This document shows positions 11,653 to 23,336 of a stretch of DNA of 64,000 nt, piece by piece. The DNA lies in NCBI GenBank assembly GCA_905178155.1, contig CAJINV010000004.1, positions 10,585,655-10,649,654 of the forward strand. The letters run 5' to 3'. Origin of the DNA: Amoebophrya sp. A120 (taxonomy: Eukaryota > Sar > Dinophyceae > Syndiniales > Amoebophryaceae). A program made the position numbers and the translations under genes. The notes under the pieces are model-generated. The model did not search any database. It worked only from the letters and a program-made list of their open reading frames with translations, and was not told the origin of the DNA. Positions within the stretch are counted from its first letter, which is position 1, and each line of letters begins with the position of its first letter.

Positions 11653-14600
11653 ATGGCCGCGTCAATGACCGAGTCACCCGCTCCTCCCTCCACGTTTGAC
11701 ACCATGGACGATGCGGAGAGGAACCGGCTGGCGAACGTAGCAATACAGGGCCCAACGATTATTTGGGATGGTCGCTGCGGCTTCTGCCACCAAGCCGCGA
11801 CGCTGCATTTCCTGAAGTGCGAAGCGCCCGCGAAGATCAACTATCTCTACGTCCAGCACCCGTTTACCCTGTGGCTTTTGGAGGAGAAATTGAAGATCAG
11901 CTATAAAGACGCGGTGTACCGGGTGATCCTACTCGAGGACAACAACATCCTGCGCGGCGCGATGGCGGCCGCGCGGGGCCTGCAGTTGATGAAGGGCTTT
12001 TACAAGTACCTTGGGAACTTCGGCACGGGCGCGTTCGTGCCGAAAAGCGAGCGGGCTATTCACTACGAAACGGTCTCAGAGAACCGGAAGCACGGGGACA
12101 CGCACTATCTGGTGTACCTCGCGAGCAAGTTCATGCAGAGTGCGATTGTCGGCGCGGGTCTCTCCCCCGCGGTCAACAACGACGTGGAAGCGGGGCAAGC
12201 GGGCGCGGTCAAAAATGCGGTCGAGAAGCAGTATGCCGGGATGTTTTTGCACGGGGACGTGGAGATCAAGGTCAGTAACCGGCAGTACCTTTACGCGGAA
12301 TTGAAGGCGGACGCGGGGCCGGTGTCGACGGAAACCTTATCAGAATGAAAAATCCCCCCTCTCCATATCAAAACGAAGTTTCTGATGCTGGATTTGCGTA
12401 CACAAATCAGATTTGTCTTGCTGGCGAGGACTGCAGGCCCATATTGCATATCAAGCCTGAGAAGACAGGTTTTTGCCTAGGCGCTTGGCATGACAGACGT
12501 CTATGCTGTAGGAGCATGAGCATGACAAACCGCCTCGAGAATGCGGCGGAGCCTGTGGAGTTGCCTTCATGCAACACAGAGACGCTTTGTGGTCAAAAAT
12601 CAGCAACGCAAATTTTCGAAAACGTGCCTTGTCAACATGGGGAAGGGGGATTTTTCCTTTTGATAAACCTGCGCGTTTAACCCGAAACGGGACGAGACGG
12701 TGGTTTCACCCACACCGGGATCTGTGTTGGAAAGGGAGGAAGATGACGATTCCGAAACGGATCATGTTGCAGACGATGACGGATTGCTGTCAAATGTCGA
12801 CGAGGACAAAACCAAGGACGGCACGGCGGCTTCCTCGTCTTCTAAAAGTCGGAATAAACAAAAAGCGAAAAAAAGTAGACTTCACTCGCACCCGACGACC
12901 GCGGAATTTTCCTTTCGGGAGTACACGGAAGCTTTCAGCTCTGCCATGGATGTGCAGTCCGCGCCGTGGATCGTCGCGGGTGTGATTGGTTTTTTCATTG
13001 CCCAGATCCTGCAACAGATCCTTTTCGGCAGCCTGAACAAGCAGGGAAAGGCGTTCGACAATACAATTTTCACGGAACTTTCCTGGTTCGTTTCCAAATG
13101 CTACGAGGGGTTTAAACAGTCGCAATTATTTCACGGGAGCGACTGGGTGCCGGACTGGGCGAGGGAGCTGCGAATCGAATTACCGGAGCACGCGATCAAG
13201 ATGTACCAGAACCTGTACGAGCTACCAAGGTGGTCCATGTTTTTGTTGGTGGTGTCCTACTTGGTGCGGATTCCGTGTTCTGCCTGCAGTGCGAGACGGA
13301 AGAAAAGTGTCTTAAACGGAGCTGCAACTAGTGGCGATAATTCGAGGACAAACACGTCCGACGTTCTTCAGGAAGTGAACGCCGACGCGGACTCTTCCGA
13401 AATCCAGCCGGTGCCACGCAAGCAAACAGTTGGGACGAAGGAAGAAAAATCCCCCTACGTCCCCTTGTTCAACCTCGACACGGGCTTCGAGGACCGCTAC
13501 ACGTTTGAATTTGTCCGGACTCTGATGGTGCGGCTGATGGGTGTCGTTTACCTCTTCGGGTTTTTGACCTCCGCGGTGCAACACCGGACCATTTTTGGGA
13601 AATACGGCTTGGAGCCGCAGTGGGAAAAATCCGTCGGCGCGCCGTTTCCCCTCTCGTTATCCGCGGAGAACACCCCGAAGGACAAGCACGGGCCGACGCC
13701 ACTTTTTACCCTCTTCGGGTACGGGGATCTGCAGCTGGAATTCATCTCCTGGACGGGGTTCCTAGCGTCCTTTTGGTTGCTCATCGCGGACCAAACCTAC
13801 GTTTTCTACCCAGCATTGTACTGCTACTTGGGGTATTTGTCCATTGTGAATCTCGAGACCCGCATGGTCGCGGGCTTCGGCTGGGAATGGGACGTGGTGT
13901 CGTTTGGATTTATTTTGCTATTTTTGTGCAGTCCGCCCTTGAACCTCCTGTGGTCCACCTCCGGAAGAACCTCCTCGAGCAGGGGCTGTAGTCTGCTCGC
14001 CGACTCGTTAACCGCGACGCCGAAGTACCAGGTGCTAGGCCCGTCGGTGTTGCTCATCTTCTTGATGCGGTTCCAGACGTTTAAATTCTTACTCGGTGCG
14101 GGCATGAGCAAGTTAACTCCTGGGATCTCCTCCGCTTGCTGGTGGAACTTCACGTGCACAATATGCATTGCAAATATGTCTGGGTCTGGAAAAGTGTAAA
14201 CTTGTCATGCAGAATGTTTCCATGACTCATGAGGCCTGGAATGCGGGACTTAGCATGACAGACTCTGCGAGGTCTCTGCCATGCCTATCCTGCATGAGAA
14301 ATTCCCTTCCAACTTGGCCAAAAGTGGAGAGCTTTTGGCACTCATGCAACACAGATTTTTGCATGCTTCAGATTTGCCATAACAAGTTGCCACCTTCCAG
14401 ACCCAGACATATTTGCAGTTGATACACCAGCACCCACTACCACACACAGGGGCTACCAACCCCCTTCGCTTACTACTTCGAGCATTTACCGGAATTCATG
14501 CACAAAATCGAGGGTGTGACTGTGTTTTTCGAGCAACTCGTTTTACCGGCGTTCTTCCTCTCGCCCTTCCGGACGCTAAGGATTTTCTCCGGGGTCGCGG

Positions 14601-17293
14601 AGCTTTTTTTCCAGCTAATGCTGATCTTGACCGGCAGCTACGCGGTCGTGAACTACATCGCGTTTGTGCCGGTACTAGCGATGTTCGACGACCAGTTTCT
14701 GGTCTACCAGCTGAAAATGTTTTCCTTCCAGAAGCACAACGAGACCTGGAAAAACGCGACGGCAGTGGATCGCGTTCTTCGAGCAGGCGAAGCAGTAGAG
14801 TCGAAACCTGTAGCAGTCACAAGCGGAGATGATGATGTTGATCACGCGCAACATGATCAACAAACCACGGCAATAGCGACTCGTGCTGGTGGAGCGGGAA
14901 CCAGTACCAGTCGCGATGGAGAACTGCAAGTACAACCACAAGGACCACCGCAAATCCCTTCCCTGTTCCGCAACCCCCGCGCGCACCAGCGCGCCCTTCC
15001 CGTGCTCGGGATTTGCAACAAGTTGTCCGCTTGGCTGGTCTTTTTGATCTTCGTGCTATTGAGAGGAAAAATCCCCCCTCCCCATATTGAAAAGGTATGT
15101 TTCCAAAAATTTGCGTTGCGGATTTGAGGTCACAAATCACATCTGTCTTGCAAGAAGACAAGGGCAGAAGCTTCCGCCCCATTATGGAAGCGGTTTGTCA
15201 TGCTGTTAGGCTTAAAGGGGAGCCGTTTGCCATGCTGAACAACTAGACCCATACGCCCCTACTAGACCCATACGCCACCAGACCCAGTGCCTCTGTGCAA
15301 TACAAAGCTGATTTGTGGCCACAAATCAGCATCACAAATTTCCGCTTTGATATGGGGAGGGGGGATTTTTCATTTTGATACGTGCTGTTCTCTGGGAACG
15401 TGTTCCGGGAGCTGATGGGGCCGAGGCCATTATCAAATGCAAAGATGTCTGGGTCTGGAAGGGTGCAGAGTTTGCCATGCTTGTCTGGCATTTTGGAAGA
15501 GTTTGTGATGCGTGTCCAAGAAGAGACCCATGTTCTTGTCGTGCAGAAACGCAGTTTGTCATGCGGAAGCCGGAAAATGTAGGCACGAAAATACTTCTCA
15601 TGCTTGGCTGTGCATTACAGGGCACTCACTATTTCCAGCTCAGCATTACAAGTTTCCAGACCCAGACATATTTGCAATGCATAACCATGGATAAAAGACT
15701 ACGACCCGCTGTACTTGGTGAACAGCCACGGCTTGTTTGGCCTGATCAATTACCGGAGAACGCAACTCGTGTTGGAATACACGCACGGAGAATTATTATC
15801 TGCGAACAAATCTTCTGGACGAGAACAGGTTGAAAATACTGGTAGAGAACAAGCTGGGGGTGCAAGTGCTGCTGCAGAAAGTAAATCAGAAGAACCACAA
15901 AAAACTTCTTTTCTCCACGTCGGCGATGGAGACAATGACAATGGGAGAAGCGACCAGTTTCTCCAGGTTGTCACCTACGAAATCCGGACCGGCGCAAGTC
16001 CTGCTGCGTCTGAGGAGGAGTCCGGTGGTGTGCACGGAGCTGCGGATTCGCCGCCCACAGCAGGAGGAGTTCTTGCAGCGACATCGTCGTCCAGTACTAA
16101 AGCTGCGGCGGAACAAAATGGGCAGTGGAAACCTCTAGAATTCATTGGCCTCCCGGGTTCTGTGGATCGCCGCCCGGTGTTCATCGCTCCGTACCACGTG
16201 CGGCTCGACTGGCTGACCTGGATTGAAGTCACGTGCGGGGGCGAAGACGGCATGGCAAACAAAGTGACGCCGGACGTGAGTAAGGTGAAGGCGGAAGTAC
16301 CGAGGGGTGGGGGGATGTTTGGAGGTATAGATACTCGTGGTCCGGTTTTTCCTGTTTTTCGCATGACAAAGAATGCATCAGCTGAGTCTGAGTGGTACTT
16401 CTATGTTGTTACAACACGGGAGCAACCACGTTATCAGATCCATGTAGAATCATGCGCGACTTGTTTTTCCACTACAATCCTCCAGGCGGCGACCCGGTCC
16501 CCGATTTCGTGAAGCTCGCGCTGATCAAAATCCAGGCCGGCGTATCCCATGTAAAAATGTCTCCACCCCATAGTCAAGATGGGAAATCTGCTACACAAAT
16601 CAACCAGCTTTGGCTGTTGTGCATGACAAGTTTGGCCTCGCAGTGTAATCCCTTTGAGCTAGTTCAGCAGCGTCACAGATCAAGCTTATCGCGCTGATTG
16701 GAGCATCACAAGTTTCAAAACGCGACTAGAAAATGCTTTTTGTGGGGCTCCGCATGAGAAACGTTTTCAGTATGCAGAATTGCGCGACAGCTATGTGGCG
16801 GGGGCGTTTTTCCATAGGATATGGCGACCCTAACGCCGCCCGCCTGTTCCAGACCCCCGAATCCGACCTGTTCTACCCCGACGGCAGTGACGGCAAGAAG
16901 CTGCCCCCAACACAGTTTCGCGCCAGTTTCTACGAGTACGAATTCGATTACAGCAGCAGCGGCAACTGGTGGAAGCGAACGCTGTTGCCCGGAGGGGAGC
17001 CGCAGGTTGTGCAACTTCCTAGTGGACAAACGGGTGGTAGTGCGTCCTCGTCCTCGAAAACTTACTACAACTCCATTCTGTTCCGCAACTACATTGTTGG
17101 CGCCTGCATGGTTTTCTCCTTCCTCACCTTCCTCGGTGTGAAGACCGGCTGGGGCACGTATCCGTTTGGGTCTCGCATGGAGCAGAATAGGCCGAAACCG
17201 GTTCTTGGGGAAAATTTAGTGCAGTTGTACTTGTTTCCGAGCCTAGTTGCCGTCGTCGGAATCTTGTTTTTGTTTGCGGAATATTTGTCGTAG
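11653..17293 (+). CDS. DCC thiol-oxidoreductase / lipase maturation factor fusion, membrane protein
   Basis: Exons 11653-12337, 12671-14161, 14430-15056, 15386-15430, 15689-16324, 16438-16542 and 16827-17293 give 1351 aa. The N-terminal DCC (DUF393) domain carries WDGRCGFC, with its CxxC encoded at 11776-11787. After an acidic linker come several hydrophobic segments and LMF-family landmarks: FLMRFQTFKFLLGAGMSKL, then THYHTQGLPTPFAYYFEHLP, LVNSHGLFGLINYRRT, and RRPVFIAPYHVRLDWLTW. LMF1 acts in the ER membrane in folding secreted lipases; a fused thiol-redox domain fits that role, but this is inference. Five of six introns are introners; only 16325-16437 is GT-AG. The landmark THYHTQGL sits directly after the introner at 14162, which supports the join. 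Confidence 0.85.
12338..12665 (+). mobile_element. Introner element, family C (328 bp, longest complete copy)
   Basis: Left end TATCAGAATGAAAAATCCC, right end GGGATTTTTCCTTTTGATA. The direct repeat is AACCT (12333-12337 and 12666-12670). It lies in the linker between the DCC and LMF parts; without removal the frame stops at 12348. Confidence 0.93.
14162..14424 (+). mobile_element. Introner element, family A (263 bp)
   Basis: Left end TATGCATTGCAAATATG, a variant of the family terminus. Flanks are CACAA and CACCA, one mismatch. It interrupts the most conserved part of the LMF domain, and the restored reading is WNFTCTSTHYHTQG. Same orientation as the 9638 copy. Confidence 0.9.
15057..15380 (+). 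mobile_element. Introner element, family C (324 bp)
   Basis: Left end is the variant TATTGAGAGGAAAAATCC; the right end is the normal family C end. The direct repeat is CGTGC (15052-15056 and 15381-15385). The interior, including an inverted copy of CTAGACCCATACGCC, is the reverse complement of the 44729 copy. Confidence 0.9.
15431..15683 (+). mobile_element. Introner element, family A (253 bp)
   Basis: Flanks are GCCAT and ACCAT (one mismatch). A 45-base exon separates it from the preceding family C copy. The restored reading is ELMGPRPWIKDYDPLYLVNS, which continues the LMF domain. Confidence 0.9.
16543..16821 (+). mobile_element. Introner element, family B (279 bp)
   Basis: Flanks are CGGCG and TGGCG (one mismatch). 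The left end TATCCCATGTAAAAATG is slightly diverged. The restored reading is LIKIQAGDPNAARLFQ. The interior is the reverse complement of the 19784 copy. Confidence 0.9.
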
Positions 17294-18574
17294 CTGAAAA
17301 TTATGATTAGCACGACTCAGTTTACTCGCGCGGCAAGGCAAGCAGAGACGTTCTGTGCAGATAGAGTACCCTTGTGGGACTTGTTTCAAAGAAATTTGCA
17401 TTTGTGACAGAAAAATAAAAGGAACATCACCAGGATACAAAACTAAACGAGAATACAGATTAGGGTTTCAGCAGCTTTGTTGCATGATTGTGAATACTAA
17501 ATTTCCAGTAGAAGAACTACCCTTGTACAGAAGGCCCGAAGACTGACCCCCCTTCCGTATGTTCAAAACCATCTCCGGGGAGTAAGCTCCTCGGAGTTCT
17601 TTTCGACTACGTAAACTAGCGGAAGACCAGCGGCACATCCGTTTGCCTGTACAGGAAAAGGTAATGTAAGGTTTGATTGCCGTGGAAAATTAACTGCTAA
17701 GGTGTGAGAGTCAAAATTTACGAATGAGAATGAAAAGCTAGTTTTTCTGTTACGCAAGAACATCTCGGAAATGGGAAATTGATAGAAGTTGCGTCTGAAA
17801 AAGAACAGTAAGAAAGTGCCAAGAATATGCTCTGTAGAGAACGACGCTGCTGCGCCAGCGCCTAGACCTTGTGAATTAAGTACAGAGTTGAAGCTTCGGC
17901 AGTGTGCGTCCTTTGACGTGTCGACATTTTCAAAACCGTTTCTGTGTCTGTTGCTGTTGCATACAAGGTATTTTTTTATCGGTATGCGTGTAAAAAAGCA
18001 GAAGCAATGCTTTGCTCGTTCGGTTTTTGCTTCTGCTTGCAACTGCTTTATCGTTCGGTCTCTTCTACAAATTCGTACCGATTTGTTCGTCCCTCATCTG
18101 TCGTGCCAAGTACTCGTGCGGCTGCCCTCGTTCTTTCGTCAAAGGTCGTCTCGTTCGTACTGTTGTTGCTTTCTCATTCTCTTTCTCCTCACAGTTTTGC
18201 TACTTAGTCGCATTATCCTTTCGTTTCAACAGGTTTCGGTTTGCGTTTGCAGGTCCTCCCGTCCCTGAGAATTTCATGTTTGCCTTTAATATTGCAAAAC
18301 CCCTTAGGTGAATAGTTATGGTTGTACTGTAGAAGAAACATGACAACGGCGTAAGTATTTGTCTTTGTCTTTCCTCCTTTCATTAGCTATACGACGCGTT
18401 CCAGTTGAGATTCAGAATAGATGTGAATGAATTTCGTGAACAACACAGAGCGACGTCGCCAACGTTATATACGCAATAGAAAAATGTAGTTCTTGTGCCG
18501 AGAATTATGAACTAGTGTGAAACTGCCACTCACTTCACTTTCTACCCCGTTCTTCCCACAACTCAGAAAGCACC
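17294..18574. other. Intergenic, no gene recognised
   Basis: 1.28 kb between the LMF and CorA genes. Overlapping ORFs of 80-160 codons near 17563-18311 are rich in Phe, Ser and Cys from pyrimidine tracts and look like noise. No introner termini were seen. Confidence 0.6.
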
Positions 18575-21500
18575 ATGGACCACGAGCTTGACTATCTGCG
18601 GGAGGACAGCAATGTCGTGCCCAAGCGCGCTTCCACTTTACAACTTCAAACTGAAAACAGCCGGAATAAATCCAGAACCTCTTCCGCCGTGGGCAACGCC
18701 CTTTTTGTCCAGCAGCGCCGGCTCAGCTCCGACAGCTTCTTTCACAAACCCCCGGCGCATTTGATCCGGCCGAAAAAAGTGGAGCCGGAATGGGCGGTGG
18801 ACGAAGCGGAGCGGGTTTTGGTTGATTTCAACGAATTTTTGGAATCCCTGGATAACGATGGCTTATCATCCCTGTTCGACGTGAGTCCCTTCCGCTGCTC
18901 TCGGTTATATTACATCCTCCACAGTGAGGAGTACGACCCGAGCAAGGGGTCGGCGGCGTTAAGCCCGTGGGCGTTTGCGCAGCTGTTGCAGCGATTGGGC
19001 GTTCTGGATCTGCAGAAATTCGAGGATGTATCGGTCCAGTGCCCGGATGCGAAGGACCGGTCCCGGTGGCCGTTTTACCACTGGTGTGCGGCGAGACGGA
19101 GGTTCGAAACGTTCGACCCCGTGGATTGCCGGAAGCCGGTTTTGCCAAAAACGGTTCCGCCCGCCGCGGAGTTTCTGAAGCCGAAAATGAGCAGTGCAGC
19201 GATGCTGATCGCGGCCCAGGAGAGTCGGGAGACCACGAATTACTCGATAGACGGAGAGAGAACCGAGCACGAGGTGGTCGTAGATTGGTACTGGACCGGG
19301 ATCCAAGCGACGGGCAAAACCGACGAGAAAGCGCTGCGGAACATGGTGAGATCCGTGTACGCACTGTGGCAAGCGTTTGTGGTGCCGTTTCTGACGGATG
19401 CGGAGAAGCACTTGATCATGCTGCCCGTGCCGAAAATGGGCGACGTGTTGCGGTTCGTGTTTTTGCGGGGGTTGTTGCTCGCGCGGAAGAGGCGGGGGCA
19501 GGCGTCCAGCCGGGATTCGACAGGTTTTTTCCTCGCTGTTATGAGGCTTCTTTCTGGTTTTCTTGAAGATTTTCTTTCGTTTTCATTTTGCATTAGTCAC
19601 TAACTCGCGCCGGCAGTCGACGCTACATCATTGAGTGAAGCGAGCGCGCCTATCGCCGATGGATTCTCTTCATATTTTAGCTACTTTTGAAGTCGAAAAA
19701 TACACCTGAACAGGTAACCTGATTAACGCGGAGCAGGGCTTCGCGGTGATGGACTACACCTCGGATAAGTTTGCGGAGACCCATATCGTTTGTAAAAACG
19801 TCCCCACCCCATAGTTGTAATGCAATTCTGCACGCTGAAGATGTTTCTCATCCGGAGCCCCATGAGAAGCATTTTCTAGTCGTGTTTCGGAATTTGTCAT
19901 GCTCCAATCGGCACGATATGCTAGATTTGTGATGCTGGTGAGCTAAGTAAACAGGATTACACTGCGGGGCCAAACCTGTCATGCGCAACAGCAAAAGCTG
20001 GTTGATTTGTGTAGCAGACTGCCCATCTTGACTCTGCTTTGGGGACGTTTTTACTCAGGATAGCCCAGGTCTACCCCGAGTGCAACCCGAAAACCGGGTT
20101 CGCCCCGAGCAACGTCGGACAGGTGGAGCAACGTTTAGACGTGAAACGGGTCGCGGATTTCATGATGTCCCCCATCCCGTTGTTCCGGTCCTACAGCTCG
20201 AAGCAAATGCGGTGGATCTGCTACGACTTGGCGAAGGGGCGAGCGGGCAACGCGACGTTGCTGCAATTGGCGGTAAAGTACCGGATCCACCCGCTCGCCG
20301 TGGAGGACGCGCTGTCGATCATCGAGGAGGCACCGTCGGGGAGGATAACGAAGTACGGCAACGCGATTTCCGATTTGGTGTCCACCCCCGCGCACAAAAG
20401 TTTGCAAGCAGAACTGCAGAAAACGGCGTTGACGGAGGCGAAACAGGCGGTCGGGGCTGTAGTCGCGAACGGAGATGAGGAGCAGCAGGGGATGAATTAC
20501 ACGAAGAACGACAATTATCCGCATGATGTTGACAGGGGGTCCCCCGCGAGTCACGCAAGTATTCAGTCGGCCGAGAGTTACTTCGACCCAAACAACCCAT
20601 TGGTTCCCGCCTCGTCGGAAGACACGAGTGGGGAGCATTGGTTTCTGTCCATCCCCTTGTTCCGGTTAGAGCATAACGCGCGACACCGCGTGCACTCCGC
20701 CATCCGGGCCCTGGAAAGAATCCACGGCCATCAGCATCCCACGATTGAGGCGGCGAGGTCGCAGGCGCGGCACGGAGGCACTACCGAGATGAAGAAGTCG
20801 GGCAGCAAGGAGCATCGGGGCCACGGGGGCAAAATGTTTGCCACCTTGCGGAAGGCCGTTTCTTTATCCAACCTGCGGCACAGTGTGAAAGAGGGGGAGC
20901 AGGTGCTGGACACGGGGCTGATCCCGAATTTGGGCATCGCGGTGGAGAGCAAGAAGATGGGCATGGTGATCGGGGTGAAGCCCGAGGCGAATTTTTTACT
21001 GTCCTTGTCCACCGCGTGGCACTATGAATTGCAAAAATGTCTGGGTCTGGAAGATTGCAACTTGTCATGGTAAATCTGAAGCATGCAAAAATCTGTGTTG
21101 CATGAGTGCGAAAAGCTGTCCGCTTTTGACCAAGTTGGAGCGGAGTTTCTCATGCAGAATAGGCATGGCAGAGACCTCGCAAAGTCTGTCATGCTAAGTC
21201 CCGCATTCCAGACCTCAGGGGTCATGGAAAATCTGCATGACAAGTCTACAATCTTCCAGACCCAGACCACATTTTTTTACTTGATAGGCACCCCACGAGA
21301 GTGAACCTCTGCGACGCGGGCGTGAACGAGGCCATGCAACTCGCGCAGCAGAACCTGGAAAAGTACGGGAAGGAGGGTGGACAGCAGTATCCCACAGAAA
21401 AAAGCTGGCAGGGCATATTTGTAATGGAAAAATAAGTACGCAGAAAAATCTGTCATGGGCGGCCTCATAGCATGCTGCTTAGGATACGCAATACAGATTT

Positions 21501-22731
21501 TTTTGTGTATTTATTTTTGCATTACAAATGTCTGTGACCTGCCAGCTTTTTTCTGTTGGATAAGCAGGCCTTCCTGCAAAGAATGCCCACGGACATGGTT
21601 CACCTCAACGAGGGCGACGTGGGGTCCATCCTGATCCGCCTCTCGGACGATGACTCGTCCGGGTCGGAGTCCACCAATGCGGGGGGGCAGCTGGACGAAC
21701 AAAACCAGGAACAAAGTTATGGAAATACTAAACCCCTGCCGAGGGCGGTGGAAGTGCTGGAAAAGATGCCCGAGGGGGTCATGGAGGAGGTGCGGATAAC
21801 GAGGCAAGAGCAAAATCAAGACGACCTGCAGGATGAGGAAGACGCCAGCCTGGGAGAAAATTCCTCGCACGTAGGAGGTATGGGTGCGACTGAAGCAGGG
21901 GGAATAGCCAACATGTCAGCGGACGTGGGAATCATAGCAAGAAGTAAAAACGGCGGTCAAGTAGACCCTTCCTCGCAAGAACTGCAAAACTCCGGCACCG
22001 CCGATCTCGGGCGCGCCGTGCCGCGGATGAGCCAGCGGAAGCATTTGAGCGACCCCTCGAAGACGCAGCTTTCCTCGGTCTTGAGACACGTGAAGTCCTT
22101 GATCAGCAAAGACAGTTCGATGGTGCGGACCGGCGACGCGATGTGGCTGGTCTACGCGATTTTGGACAGCTCGTTGGATGAAATGCTCCCGATCGCGCAC
22201 GCGTTCGAACTGCAGCTCGCGATTACCGCGGCCCGGCTCCACGAGCACGAGCACGCGCTGCCCTGGAACGAAGTGAAGAATTTGTATTTGATAGAGCGTC
22301 ACTTGGACTGGTTCGAGACCCAGATTAAGCCGATGGACCGGATTCTGAAATCCCTGGTCACGCAGGAGAACACCGTGCCACCGGAAGTGAGGGGGTATCT
22401 GGAGGACGTGCAAGACACGCTGAACGAGTGGCAGGAAAGGCTGAATACCTTCCAAAGGGAGTGCGAATCTCTGAAAGCGGAACGGCAGGCGTACGTGGAC
22501 GCGAGCTTAAACAAGTTGTTGACAGTGCTCACGATCATCACCGCGATTGCGCTCCCCGCCACCGTCGCGTCTGGGTATGCGGGCATGAATTTTGTGGACG
22601 AGGACGGGACGCCACAGGATCCTTTGTTAGAGGACGAACACGGGCTGCGGAATTACATCATCGGTGTTTTGTTAATCACCGTCATGCTCGCGGGCGTGAT
22701 CTATTGGGCCGCAAGAGGGATAATACAGTAG
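18575..22731 (+). CDS. CorA-type divalent metal (Mg2+) transporter
   Basis: Exons 18575-19523, 19714-19783, 20068-21022, 21292-21387 and 21568-22731 give 1077 aa. The C-terminus has the CorA signature: a helical region (LYLIERHLDWFETQIKPMDR), a first membrane helix ending in GYAGMNF (Gly-Met-Asn codons at 22582-22590), an acidic loop, and a second helix (YIIGVLLITVMLAGVIYWA). CorA proteins form pentameric Mg2+ channels; the membrane used here cannot be told. It is about three times the length of bacterial CorA because of a long N-terminal extension and acidic or basic low-complexity inserts (about 20410-20600, 21610-21960). The first intron (19524-19713) is GT-AG; the other three are introners of families B, A and D. 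Confidence 0.88.
19784..20062 (+). mobile_element. Introner element, family B (279 bp), reverse orientation
   Basis: Flanks are ACCCA and GCCCA (one mismatch). The restored reading is SDKFAETQVYPECNP. It interrupts after the second base of a codon and is reversed relative to the 16543 copy. Confidence 0.9.
21023..21286 (+). mobile_element. Introner element, family A (264 bp), reverse orientation
   Basis: Direct repeat GGCAC (21018-21022 and 21287-21291), between codons. The restored reading is STAWHPTRVNLC. Its interior runs opposite to the 9638, 14162 and 23398 copies. Confidence 0.93.
21388..21562 (+). mobile_element. Introner element, family D (175 bp, singleton)
   Basis: The ends TATCCCACAGAAAAAAGC and GCTTTTTTCTGTTGGATA are inverted repeats extending through CTGGCAGG. 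The direct repeat is AGCAG (21383-21387 and 21563-21567), between codons. It is the shortest element in the window, 96 exon bases after a family A copy. The interior contains GCAATACAGATTTTTT, also found in family A. Confidence 0.88.
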
Positions 22732-23336
22732 AAATAAACGCTGGTTGTTCTTCTCGATTTCATTTATTGTGATTTTTGTTCAGAAATTTGAATTACATTT
22801 ACCTCCCTGCTGCAAGTCGTGTAAAATAGCATAAGGGGTTGTTTTTTTTGGCCTATTATGTATGATGAGGGCATCAAAAATTTGAAACTACCCAGACGAA
22901 TTTTTTTTTCACCCTCTCTTTTCTGTGCGGCTTTTCTGTAATACAAAGAAACCATCTTCATCATGGTCAGGGAGTCCGCTAGCCGGCCTGCTCCAAATCT
23001 CTCTGGAACGAAAACAGTGGAGATGATGTTCTTTTTGTCACCATGAAAAGTCACTGAATTGTGCCTGATAGGCTGATACGCACAAACACAAGAGGGTTCT
23101 CGGGCACAGCAAACGTGCTGAGGGAGATGAAGTGCTGTGCGTCACAATGAGGTTGTGCTTTCAGTTTTGACAAAAGTACGAGGGAAAGCAAAAGCGAGAG
23201 AGAAAATCGATGTCATCGATCATTCCGTATAGTATCTAGCGGAACACAGTACGGGCAAGACCGACGGGGGAGTGAATTAGAAATAAGAGTCAACGCAAAA
23301 GAACGAAAACATACTTCGGACAACTGCCCCATCATC
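22732..23336. other. Intergenic, no gene recognised
   Basis: AT-rich with long T and A runs near 22840 and 22900. A 96-codon minus-strand ORF (22764-23054) has no recognisable domain. Confidence 0.6.

Noticed and set aside
17563-18311. Possible small genes in the 17.3-18.6 kb gap
   Set aside because: Composition is low-complexity pyrimidine-rich, frames overlap on both strands, and no domain or splice logic is seen.
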